DNA of 64,000 bases from Methanobacteriota archaeon. Lineage in GTDB: Archaea > Thermoplasmatota > Thermoplasmata > UBA10834. Numbering within the stretch: the first letter of the stretch is position 1; the number at the start of each line of letters is the position of its first letter. The stretch spans positions 316,996 through 380,995 of the forward strand of contig CP070748.1 of the NCBI GenBank assembly GCA_020348345.1, read 5' to 3'. The position numbers and the translations under genes were made by a program. The notes under the pieces are model-generated. The model was not told where the DNA came from, ran no database searches, and was given only the letters and a program-made list of their open reading frames with translations. Of the stretch, positions 33,402 to 46,872 are shown piece by piece.

Positions 33402-36400
33402 CGGCTCTCACCCTTCCTCTTCTTTCCCCCCAGGCCCTTCCTGCGTCGAAGCAGCAGGAACATGGCCACGAGAGCGCCAATGGTGCACGCCAGGCCGATG
33501 TTCAAGTAGAGGTTCGAGGTGTCGTACTCGTATGACACATCGTCTCTGTCGGCCTCCAAGTCGCCGGATCCTATGCTGATATCAGGCAGGAATATCGGTA
33601 CCGACGCGATTGTGACCTTCCCGGTGTCGTTGACCGCTGTTATGGCGACCGTGGCCTCTGCGGTCGGATCGGGGTCGCTCCTGATAGAGGTGAACTCGAC
33701 GATCAGCTGCTCCTCACCTTCGAAGTCGATGCTCACGCGTTCCAACTCTTCCTCGGAGTCGGCTGACACCAGCCTGGCGCTCCAGCCGAGGGAGTTCAGA
33801 ACATCCGAGTTCGTCAGGTCGACGGCGAACTCCGTCCAAATATTCCCAGTGTTGGCGAGAGTAACAACGGTCGGTGCGGCGTCACCAGTGGCAACGCCAT
33901 CAGCTGCCGCCTCGTATGCAGTCACCTCTGAGCTGTATGATGGCGGCACCTTCACTATCAGTTTGAAGCTGTACCTTGCACTTGTGGATGATACGGACCT
34001 TATCTCCACCGGCACCTCCGCATCTCCAGCGGGCGCGTCGTCCAAGACTGTTATCTCAGCAACGAACATCGCTGTGTTGCCGTTCGTGCCGAAATCAATG
34101 AATTGCGACTCCGGGATGAATGCAACCTTGAAGCCGTCCCTGCTGAAGGTGCATTTATAGTCGTCGCCGATGTTGCCAGTGTTCTCAACCATGAATGAGT
34201 AGCTGACAGTCTGACCTGGTCCAGCAGGCAGCGCGACGGATGAATTCCAGAATGCAATCACTGAGCGTCTGTTGCTCCTATGCAGAGGCATGTCAACGAA
34301 GACGTCGGTCGTGCTCACCTCGGCAGACGTGGAGAGTGAGTAGTCAATTGTCATCCCGGCCTCTACCCTCTGGGTGCTCACCGATATATAATACTCCCCA
34401 GAAGGCACCAAAGCGGAGATGTAGCCCCCGGAGTCACTGCTTGTGACGAGCGTCGCCTCACCAAGCGATATCTTCACAGTCTCCTGGATGCCGTCACCGT
34501 CAATAGTCACTCTTCCATAGAGGAACTCGCCCTCCTGGAGCTCGATATCGTGATGCACGAGCTCGTCCCTAAGTATGTCCACGAACTCAAACGAGACACT
34601 TCCATCCAATAGGCGCTTGACATAGACGGTGTAATCGCCTGGCTGTATTGAAGCGGAATAGGCTCCTGAAGAGTCGGTGTATACGATGCATTCGAGACCG
34701 TACGCACTGGTCGGGGTTAGCGTGATCTTTGCCTGCGTTGGAAGGCCGTTGACTCCTCTCACGACGCCCTCGATCGTGGTATTGTCCAGGCGCATTTCCA
34801 AGTCAGGGTTGATCTCGACGTCGCCCGAGATGACTACGGCTGTTTCAGAGCATGAGTACTCCACGTGAAGAACGCGGTCTCCATCAGCATAGGTCGTATC
34901 CAACAGGTAGTCCACTTCATAGGTTCCCGGTGGAAGTAGCATCTTGTACGAGCCCTGGCTCGTTGAAGATGCTGTCACGATGTTGCCTTCCATAGAAGTT
35001 GCCGTCACTTTCACGAGCTTGATCACTGCGGCGGATTCTATGCTGATTTCACCTGTCACATTGTATGCCTTCTCGAGCAGCAGATCGAATTCGGTCGAAC
35101 CGGCTGATACTTCAGCTCTCACCAAGGACGCGTACAACACGTCACCGATCTTCCCCCTGGCGTGAATGTGATAGGTTCCAGGCTGAACAAACGCGGAGTA
35201 CGTGAAGCCATCCACCTCTGCGATCGCATCTTCCGGGCCTTTTAGCATCACTTCCAAGTCTTCCTCGGCGCCCAGGATATTGCCGTGCAGCTCGACCCTG
35301 CTTACAGCTGTTACATCATATAGGACAGGCTCTGCAGACGGGGTGAAGCTCTCATCCGCCTGATACTGAATCCAGACCTCGTCGTTGAGGGGCGATTCAT
35401 GGTTGACCTCGATATGATAATCAGATGGCGGGAGCGAGACGGTGTAGTAGCCGTTCGCGCCTGTTACAGCATAGACGGGATCGAGGGTCAGCTTGTCCGG
35501 AAGGAACGCGATAGCTGCGTTTCTGACTCCGGCGCCGTCACAAACCATCCTGCCAGTGAGAGTCAATTCATCCGGAGTTGCGAGCATCGTAACATTGGTG
35601 GCATCATCACCGAACAGGCCAGTCTTGCTCCACATCGAATAGCCTTGGTCGGCGAGCGAAACTGTCACTGGGGCTCCCTTCTTCGCCAGGAGTCTGTAAT
35701 CGCCCTCGTCGTCTGCTCGAGCAAGATAGGTTCTCCCATAGGCGTCGGTGACCTCAAGGAGAGCGTAGGAGCCAGATTCCGCGGGTCCAATCGATCCGGA
35801 ACTATCTACGTCCCTCCAGACGGTGCCGGTGACAATCACGCTACTCTCACCTTGCAAGCGCAAGTCGGACATGTTCGAATCCACGGTCAACGTGCTTGAG
35901 TAGATGCCGTTGCCAACGACAGCCCAACAGATCACGTCATATTGTCCTCCTGGGAGGCGCGTGTCGAACCTTCCGAGGTTGTTTGTCAGCGAGAAGACTC
36001 TGGTTCCGTCTTCGGCGATGAACACAACGAAGGTATTCCTCACGACAGCGTTCAGAGTTCCTCTCGGAAATCCTTCCACGGAGAAGGCGGGTTCGAGCCG
36101 GAGCGTTCCAGTGATGAGATCCGACGCGAAACCGTCTATAGACATGAACCCGGCCAAATCCCAGTTACCGCTCGATACAGTCGAATAGAGAGTCCAATAT
36201 CCGCGTGGAACGTCGACTTCAACCCAGCCGTACTTGTCCGTCACGCCAGACACCGAATCCCTTGGATAGTGAATATTGTTGAGGGTGAACGGAGCATATG
36301 ATGCGGGGGCGCCATCGTTCGTTACCCTGACCTTGATAGTGATGCGTTCGAATGCATGACAGTGACGCACCTCAGATTGAGCTTCTTTTAGAGTCATCCG

Positions 36401-39400
36401 CTCGTTGAGCAGAATCAGTCCGGGATCATGCGTGACAAGAGTGTACTGTCCTCCCAGCACCTTCGGGAAAACGTACCATCCGGTCTCGTTCGTGACCGCC
36501 GTGAAGGTGCTGTTATGATATGCACCCTCGAGAACCAATTCCAATCCGTCGGCGGGTGAACCATCGCTGAAGGTGATATTGCCTTCAAGAGTCGCAGGCT
36601 TAAGCGGATAAGACAGCTCAGTCGTGTCTCCGGAAGTGATGTTGTACTCCTCGGATATCAGCATCTTGACATCTATCACTTCAGTTGAAACCTCATATCG
36701 TCCCGGCGGCAGAAACATCCTGTAGTAACTATCCGTTATGTTTATGGTCGTCCGGATGCCGTTGTCTTTGTTCTTGGCGACGACCAACCCTTCCGAAATG
36801 GTCTCGTCATAATCCGCGGTATAGTTGCCATCCAGGTCCATGTCCCAATAAACGTCTCCCTCGAGCTCCCCCGCCTCGACGACGCAATCCTTTGCGATGA
36901 TGTAGTCGAGCACGCCATCGAGGTCTAGATCCTGCTTGATTCTCATGGCTTGGTCGTCAGTCACCGTAAGCTCATAGCGGGATATCTCCTGGCTTCCCAC
37001 CAGGGCCTTGTTGCTGGCGTCATCACCGGATGACACGATCAAGGTCACATTTCCGAATGGCGCAAGTAGTGAATATCCTCCGTCGCTATCGGTGAGACAG
37101 GTGTCGTGCGGAATTCCGTACTCGTCCTGTACGGTCATCCTGGCGCCTGCGACGGTGTCTCCATCCTCTGTTGTGACGGTGCCGTTCAGAAACGCGCCAT
37201 GATAGTACTTCAGGAACACTGTACCACTCATGTACAACGACCGGGCGCTCTGGTCGATGACGCCCTCTATCTCGCCGCTGTTTATCCTGGCAGCTATGTC
37301 CTGAACCTCGTCATAGGCGATGGCAGTCCATGCGTTCTGGTGCATTGATACGAGGTCGGATGGGTACGGATTGTAGAACGCAGTCCTGTAGACCATCTTG
37401 AAATGCGACATGTTCCATCCCGGCATAGGCTGGTCGGATTGGATGGAGCCGCTGTATCCAGGCAGCCCGTCGTTCAACGCACCTATTTCCTCGCCGCTGA
37501 ATCCGCACATGGCCCTGTAGAACATGCTATTGTAGAACATGTCCCTGTATTCTATGACGTAGTTTGCCACGCTCATATCGGGCGTCAACAGGTCGAGGGC
37601 GATGGTCTGTCCCTGGCTCGTCACGGCCTTGATCTCGAAGAAGTCTATCGGGATGGAGCCGCCCTCTATGCGCCTGTCGGAAAGTTTCGCTGGAGCGTAG
37701 AAGATGCCGGTGTTAGACGCAGATATCGGGAACATACGCGAGTCGACATTGAAGTAACGAATCTCCCAGCCGAGCAATTCGCACAGGTCATCGTAGAACG
37801 CAACGAGCGATTCGAGGGCGACGTCGCCCAGAACCTCCCTTCCGTAGACAATTCTCGCGTTGACTGCGCTCATCTCGCTGTCCATAGGCCCGTAACGGTC
37901 AGGGTGGGCAGTCACTTCATCGATTATATCCTGGGCAGGGCCGCTGAACGCGGTTATCATATCATCGCTGGATATGCCATGCTTCTCGAAGAGCAATCGG
38001 ATAGGCTCTTGCATAGCCGGTCTCCAGTAACCCGACTGAGCCAATTCGAAGGCGAACAGGGCGACGGCATCCTCTTCGTTCTGCGCCATGATGGCGTTCC
38101 CGGCAAGCTGATAGCCGTTCTGGAAGTTGTCAGCAACAGTCGGATGCTTTCCCTCCTGTACTGCTTCAAACCCATAATCCCACCACGCGACGTACGCTGG
38201 ACGCGTTGTCTCGGGGAACGTGTCCGCATCTTGCTCAGCAAACCAATCCCATGCGGCTGGATAGTACTGACTGGGGAGAGGTAGAGAGTATCCAAAGGCC
38301 CCCAGATACCAGTTCGAGCCGTTGTGGGTGTCGTAGCCCCCCGGCCTCATGAAGCTCGGCATGCTGAAGTAAACCTGCTTGTCATATTCCCTCTTGCTCT
38401 CGGACGGTATTCCGGCGTCTACACTGTACCAAACATTGGGCATTATGACGAAGAACGCGAGGAACAGCGCGCCCACCACGTGTCGTATCCTGACGCTCTT
38501 CCGCAGCACCTGCCTCAGGGAGCCGCTTGCTCCAGAGAACGATTTCCTGACGCTGACGAAGTCCAGCTTGTCAATCATGATTACGATGACCCATCCTGCG
38601 GCCAGGGCGAAAGCGGGAGCTGCGTTGAACATGAACCTGCCAGCGGATAGCGCCATGAAAACGGCGGCACTCAGCCATACGACAATGAAAATCGATCCTG
38701 CCGTCGTCTGCTTCGGCACACGTGTTATGGCGTAGAACAGACCGACCAGCGATATGAAGAAGGTGACCATGCCGAACGACATCGCGAGCTCGCTGAACTC
38801 CGGGGCGCGAGCCTCTGCAATGGTCGAATACAGCTTGCTCTGGACGAAGTAACCCTGTCCAGTCATTATGGCCTCGCCGAGGGCGGGATATCCAACGCTT
38901 ATTCCCATGACACCTACGATCAGTATCATTGCAACGGTCGGTATCGTCATCGTCCAAGGGTAATCTCTGGACACGACGAACATCATCCCGAAGATCATCG
39001 CCGCGAGAAAGAGATAGACTGGCACGTCAAATCTAATGGCGATCAGGTTCTGCTCGTAATATACCGGAAACGATATGAGATAGCCAAAGCCCATGGTGAT
39101 GAAGATGAGCAACGTCACGCTGAGCGAATCCACGTTCTTGAACCTGTTGAGAAGAATCTGGACGAGGAGATACGCGAGGATGAGCACAGCAACGTATGCA
39201 AAACCCACCCAAGCCATTATCACACATCCGAACGAGGTGCCCGCCAGAAGTGCGTAAAGCATCGCTGTCCTGCTGCGAGTGAAATACTGCCGCAATCCTG
39301 AGCGAATACTGGCCAGACTCTTCCAGTTGTCAACCCATCGCAGATGTTCCTGAGCCTTCACAGCCTTGAGAAGCAGGTAGAACGTAAGGACTATGAAGAA

Positions 39401-39988
39401 CAGTATGAACGCGTCGTGGTCAGCGTTCGAAAGAACGCTTCTCTGCACGTGGCTTGGAGTCAGCGCCAGCAGGAACGCCGCGACCAGCCCTGCCCTCCTG
39501 CCGAACGTCTCCTTCCCGAGGAAATACACTGGGATGACCGTGAGCGCCCCCCAAATCGCAGTCGACCAAACTAACATGAATCCGATAGCATCGCCCATGG
39601 TGTCGAACAGGCCCTCCGCGACAACTGCTGGCAACGCCACAGACATGCTGTAGAACGGAGGCCTCGGATTCCTGATCCCGTCGGGGAAGTTGATCAGCGG
39701 ATCCCAGTACAGGGAATCGCCAGTCTCGACATGATAATCTATGATTCTCCTCCAGTAGTACGAGTCAGACCCGCCGGACACGATGTAGTCGTTATCGCTG
39801 CTCAGGTCGAACGCGAAGTACGATCTGACGAACAAGGCGACGAGGAAGATGAATATCAGCGCGGCTAACACAGACCAGTTTGCCCCGATCCACTTCCTGA
39901 ACTCTGTAGGCGCTCCCCCCCGACGAAGAAGCTTGGACAGAAGCGGCCTAGGAGGATCATCCCTTGTCTCAGCCAACGACACTTCCAC
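33398..39988 (-). CDS. aglB: giant AglB-type oligosaccharyltransferase with C-terminal beta-sandwich repeats
   Basis: A 2196-residue protein. Residues about 35-500 are the multi-helix STT3 membrane domain, with GGSDSYYWRRI as the first acidic motif, SNADHDAFIL as the second, and TIAE as the TIxE motif. The catalytic WWDYG is at residues 602-606 in the soluble domain. From about residue 930 to 1860 there are at least seven repeats of the carboxypeptidase regulatory-like type (patterns like TDSDGGYSLLAPFG, NETGWYVFPKVLGG, DSSGAYSASIQPGDY), then a NEW3/CARDB-like stretch (ENTGNIGDDYKC), one C-terminal transmembrane helix and a basic tail. It transfers lipid-linked glycan to Asn of N-x-S/T. Usual AglB is 800-1000 residues. 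Confidence 0.92.
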   Translation of the reverse strand: MEVSLAETRDDPPRPLLSKLLRRGGAPTEFRKWIGANWSVLAALIFIFLVALFVRSYFAFDLSSDNDYIVSGGSDSYYWRRIIDYHVETGDSLYWDPLINFPDGIRNPRPPFYSMSVALPAVVAEGLFDTMGDAIGFMLVWSTAIWGALTVIPVYFLGKETFGRRAGLVAAFLLALTPSHVQRSVLSNADHDAFILFFIVLTFYLLLKAVKAQEHLRWVDNWKSLASIRSGLRQYFTRSRTAMLYALLAGTSFGCVIMAWVGFAYVAVLILAYLLVQILLNRFKNVDSLSVTLLIFITMGFGYLISFPVYYEQNLIAIRFDVPVYLFLAAMIFGMMFVVSRDYPWTMTIPTVAMILIVGVMGISVGYPALGEAIMTGQGYFVQSKLYSTIAEARAPEFSELAMSFGMVTFFISLVGLFYAITRVPKQTTAGSIFIVVWLSAAVFMALSAGRFMFNAAPAFALAAGWVIVIMIDKLDFVSVRKSFSGASGSLRQVLRKSVRIRHVVGALFLAFFVIMPNVWYSVDAGIPSESKREYDKQVYFSMPSFMRPGGYDTHNGSNWYLGAFGYSLPLPSQYYPAAWDWFAEQDADTFPETTRPAYVAWWDYGFEAVQEGKHPTVADNFQNGYQLAGNAIMAQNEEDAVALFAFELAQSGYWRPAMQEPIRLLFEKHGISSDDMITAFSGPAQDIIDEVTAHPDRYGPMDSEMSAVNARIVYGREVLGDVALESLVAFYDDLCELLGWEIRYFNVDSRMFPISASNTGIFYAPAKLSDRRIEGGSIPIDFFEIKAVTSQGQTIALDLLTPDMSVANYVIEYRDMFYNSMFYRAMCGFSGEEIGALNDGLPGYSGSIQSDQPMPGWNMSHFKMVYRTAFYNPYPSDLVSMHQNAWTAIAYDEVQDIAARINSGEIEGVIDQSARSLYMSGTVFLKYYHGAFLNGTVTTEDGDTVAGARMTVQDEYGIPHDTCLTDSDGGYSLLAPFGNVTLIVSSGDDASNKALVGSQEISRYELTVTDDQAMRIKQDLDLDGVLDYIIAKDCVVEAGELEGDVYWDMDLDGNYTADYDETISEGLVVAKNKDNGIRTTINITDSYYRMFLPPGRYEVSTEVIDVKMLISEEYNITSGDTTELSYPLKPATLEGNITFSDGSPADGLELVLEGAYHNSTFTAVTNETGWYVFPKVLGGQYTLVTHDPGLILLNERMTLKEAQSEVRHCHAFERITIKVRVTNDGAPASYAPFTLNNIHYPRDSVSGVTDKYGWVEVDVPRGYWTLYSTVSSGNWDLAGFMSIDGFASDLITGTLRLEPAFSVEGFPRGTLNAVVRNTFVVFIAEDGTRVFSLTNNLGRFDTRLPGGQYDVICWAVVGNGIYSSTLTVDSNMSDLRLQGESSVIVTGTVWRDVDSSGSIGPAESGSYALLEVTDAYGRTYLARADDEGDYRLLAKKGAPVTVSLADQGYSMWSKTGLFGDDATNVTMLATPDELTLTGRMVCDGAGVRNAAIAFLPDKLTLDPVYAVTGANGYYTVSLPPSDYHIEVNHESPLNDEVWIQYQADESFTPSAEPVLYDVTAVSRVELHGNILGAEEDLEVMLKGPEDAIAEVDGFTYSAFVQPGTYHIHARGKIGDVLYASLVRAEVSAGSTEFDLLLEKAYNVTGEISIESAAVIKLVKVTATSMEGNIVTASSTSQGSYKMLLPPGTYEVDYLLDTTYADGDRVLHVEYSCSETAVVISGDVEINPDLEMRLDNTTIEGVVRGVNGLPTQAKITLTPTSAYGLECIVYTDSSGAYSASIQPGDYTVYVKRLLDGSVSFEFVDILRDELVHHDIELQEGEFLYGRVTIDGDGIQETVKISLGEATLVTSSDSGGYISALVPSGEYYISVSTQRVEAGMTIDYSLSTSAEVSTTDVFVDMPLHRSNRRSVIAFWNSSVALPAGPGQTVSYSFMVENTGNIGDDYKCTFSRDGFKVAFIPESQFIDFGTNGNTAMFVAEITVLDDAPAGDAEVPVEIRSVSSTSARYSFKLIVKVPPSYSSEVTAYEAAADGVATGDAAPTVVTLANTGNIWTEFAVDLTNSDVLNSLGWSARLVSADSEEELERVSIDFEGEEQLIVEFTSIRSDPDPTAEATVAITAVNDTGKVTIASVPIFLPDISIGSGDLEADRDDVSYEYDTSNLYLNIGLACTIGALVAMFLLLRRRKGLGGKKRKGESR

Positions 39989-40019
39989 CTAGAGGATAGT
40001 AGCCCCACGATACCTAGAG

Positions 40020-40034
40020 GGCTATATATACGTT
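40020..40034 (-). promoter_or_regulatory. TATA box region of the aglB operon
   Basis: GCTATATATACGTTA read on the minus strand gives TAACGTATATATAGC, a strong TATA box about 40 bases upstream of the ATG at 39988. It is the only such box between pyrF and aglB. Confidence 0.55.
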
Positions 40035-40128
40035 ATCGGAGCGAGCCGGGGCAGCGATGGGGCGGTTCTCGAATATCTGGCATGCCCTGCTCGGCCGGGC
40101 ATAGCGGCGCAGGCTGATGTTGCCGGCC

Positions 40129-40770
40129 TTATATGGCGGATCGGGCTTCCTCGGCGATCTTCCGGGCAGCGTCACGCGGGTTGCCGGACTGATAGATGGT
40201 CCTACCGACGATGATATAGTCCGCGCCCGCCCTGAGTGCGTCCGAAGCTTTTCCGCCCTGAACGCCCACGCCAGGACTTATTATCTCGAGATTGCCGACT
40301 GTCCTTCTGAGATCCGCAATCCTATCGGCCCTTGTCGCTGGGGCAACGATGCCTCTCGCACCGACTGCAACCGCAATCGCTGCAAGTTTGTCAGCGACGG
40401 CTGCAGTGAACTGTTTTCCTCCTGGATGGCTCATCTCCGTTACCACGAACACGGATCCTCCCGCCGCGTCAACGCATGATTTGACGGAATCCTCCCCCGG
40501 GAAGCCGTGACATATGACGGCACTCGCCCCCCTCTTCATCGCCTGCTCGACTATGAGCCTATTTGTGTTTGGAATATCTGCTATCTTCAAGTCGCATATG
40601 ACTGGCTTGACGCTGGACAGCTCCGTTATGATCTGAGGTCCCGCAGACAGTATCAATGGCCAGTTTGTCTTCACAGCATCAACGTAGTTTTTCGCAGCAT
40701 CAACGACTCGCATCGCCTCTTCGCTGGATGTTACATCCAGCGCCAGAATCACCCTTGTCTTCTTTTCCAT
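40129..40770 (-). CDS. pyrF: orotidine 5'-phosphate decarboxylase
   Basis: 213 residues from ATG 40770 (MEKKTRVILALDV); upstream in-frame ATGs at 40782 and 40803 add non-conserved residues. The active-site motif is ICDLKIADIPNTN (D-x-K-x-x-D), with the phosphate-binding SPGVGVQGG and IIVGRTIYQSGNP at the end of the barrel. It converts OMP to UMP, the last step in de novo pyrimidine synthesis. Length matches archaeal enzymes. Confidence 0.96.
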   Translation of the reverse strand: MEKKTRVILALDVTSSEEAMRVVDAAKNYVDAVKTNWPLILSAGPQIITELSSVKPVICDLKIADIPNTNRLIVEQAMKRGASAVICHGFPGEDSVKSCVDAAGGSVFVVTEMSHPGGKQFTAAVADKLAAIAVAVGARGIVAPATRADRIADLRRTVGNLEIISPGVGVQGGKASDALRAGADYIIVGRTIYQSGNPRDAARKIAEEARSAI

Positions 40771-40860
40771 GGTGCACACCATCACGAGAAGAACTATTTG
40801 CATTTTTGGCCTGGTAGGTCGAAAGTCGTTTTATCGTTGCGACGAGGATATGGTTGTCCT

Positions 40861-41940
40861 GTGACCAGAATCGAACGGATGAAGAGAGGATCGGCGTTCA
40901 CCGGTGAACTGCCCAGAGGGTGTGAACTGTGCGAGAAAGGGGCGAAACTGGTCCTGCTGGTGACTGGTCGATGTGCCCGAAGATGCTGGTACTGCCCGTT
41001 GTCCCTTGCGAAGAAGGGGCGAGATGTCTTCTTTGCAAACGAGAAGATGATATCGCGATTACCAGAGGCGGTTGAAGAGGCCAGGTTGATCGACGCTCTC
41101 GGTACAGGAATCACTGGGGGAGACCCCATGCTCGCGATGAGCCGCACTGTCCGCTCCATCAAGGCGCTCAAGCGAGCTTTCGGGGATGAGCATCACGTTC
41201 ACCTCTATACATCGACCGCCGATGTGCGGGCGGTGAGACGTGTCGCGAGAGCTGGCTTGGACGAGATAAGGTTTCATCCGCCGGTGAGGTTGTGGAAGAG
41301 GCTCCGGAGCACGCTGTTTGCTGAAGCGATTGCAGAGTCAAAGCAGGAGGGTATGGCGGCAGGGATTGAGCTGCCTGCCATCCCAAGAAAGAAGGATGAT
41401 CTATCAGCCGTGGTCTCATTCGCATCGTCTGTAGACCTGGACTTCGTGAATCTGAACGAGCTTGAGTTCTCCGAAACCAACTGGAAGGCCCTAAGAAGCT
41501 TTGGGATGGGAACGAGGGACGACGTGTCCGCTGGAGTCGATGGCAGCGAAGCGGTCGCCATGGAACTCTTGGAGGACCCGCACACCGTATCGCTGCACTA
41601 CTGTTCATCAGGGTTCAAGGACGGCGTTCAGCTCAGAAACCGTATCGGGAGGAGGGCGAGGAACGTCCAGAAGGCTCATGAGATCGTCTCCGCGGATTCG
41701 ACCCTCATCAAAGGAGTGATCGAAACCGAGAACATACAAGGCGCGATGGCTCGACTCCGAGATGAGTACGAGGTACCCGAGCAGCTGATGTGGTATGACC
41801 GTGATAGGAACAGGCTCGAGGTGGCCGCTTGGGTGCTTGAGGACCTCGCATCAGAGTTGGCTCTCGACGCATACATTGTTGAGGAGTATCCAACGGCCGA
41901 CAGGTTGGAAGTGGAGAGGAGACCGCTCATGCCACGCTGA
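40861..41940 (+). CDS. radical SAM protein (COG2108-like)
   Basis: 359 residues from GTG 40861 (ATG 40879 also possible). The iron-sulfur motif is CARRCWYC (C-x3-C-x2-C) near residue 40, followed by GITGGDPML, the usual SAM-binding Gly-rich strand. An earlier CELC pair (near residue 21) may belong to a second metal site. The C-terminal part (about 260-359) has VIETENIQGAMARLRDEYEVP and a hydrophilic end. It resembles archaeal proteins related to pyruvate formate-lyase activases; no substrate is known. The gene overlaps the convergent nusA-like gene by 14 bases. Confidence 0.82.
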   Translation: MTRIERMKRGSAFTGELPRGCELCEKGAKLVLLVTGRCARRCWYCPLSLAKKGRDVFFANEKMISRLPEAVEEARLIDALGTGITGGDPMLAMSRTVRSIKALKRAFGDEHHVHLYTSTADVRAVRRVARAGLDEIRFHPPVRLWKRLRSTLFAEAIAESKQEGMAAGIELPAIPRKKDDLSAVVSFASSVDLDFVNLNELEFSETNWKALRSFGMGTRDDVSAGVDGSEAVAMELLEDPHTVSLHYCSSGFKDGVQLRNRIGRRARNVQKAHEIVSADSTLIKGVIETENIQGAMARLRDEYEVPEQLMWYDRDRNRLEVAAWVLEDLASELALDAYIVEEYPTADRLEVERRPLMPR

Positions 41941-42352
41941 TGCTGTGAACGTTGTGATGCCGAATTACGACTTCCCGCGCGATCCTCAGATTCCGGCCGT
42001 TCTTCCCTATCGCCTTCCCTTTGACCTTCGGGTCGACGGTCACGGTGGCATGGACGATGTTTCCCCTGTTTTCCAGGGAGACACCCTGCACGCTGTACGT
42101 GTGGAAGACGTTGCGTATGAATGTTTCAGGATCATCGGAATACTCGATTACGTGTATGTCCTTCCCAGTCAGGTTCTTGAGACGTATGACGTTCTCGCCC
42201 TTCTTGCCGACCGCCCTGCTCCCCTGGTTCTTCTCCACAACGAAAACGAGCTTCTCCTCGGTCTCAAGGCAATCCTTCACCTGTGTGTTGGTGATCTTCT
42301 CGAAGAGGGATATGTAACGAAGGGTGTCCCCGGTGAAGGTGATGTCGCCCAT
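41927..42352 (-). CDS. nusA: NusA-like transcription factor with two KH domains
   Basis: 141 residues from ATG 42352, nine bases after the rpl30e stop. Two KH motifs are seen: RAVGKKGENVIRLKN and KAIGKNGRNLRIARE. The archaeal protein lacks the N-terminal and S1 domains of bacterial NusA, as expected. It is last of the RNA polymerase operon, its standard place in archaea, and probably binds nascent RNA at the polymerase. Confidence 0.95.
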   Translation of the reverse strand: MGDITFTGDTLRYISLFEKITNTQVKDCLETEEKLVFVVEKNQGSRAVGKKGENVIRLKNLTGKDIHVIEYSDDPETFIRNVFHTYSVQGVSLENRGNIVHATVTVDPKVKGKAIGKNGRNLRIAREVVIRHHNVHSISVA

Positions 42353-42360
42353 ACGACCAC

Positions 42361-46868
<4,508 letters not shown>

Positions 46869-46872
<4 letters not shown>

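Noticed and set aside
37403..38284. A 293-codon plus-strand frame inside aglB, and similar long plus-strand frames inside rpoB (47028-47789) and rpoA1 (45175-45930)
   Set aside because: They are antisense to strongly conserved genes, have no family match, and arise from GC-biased codon third positions.
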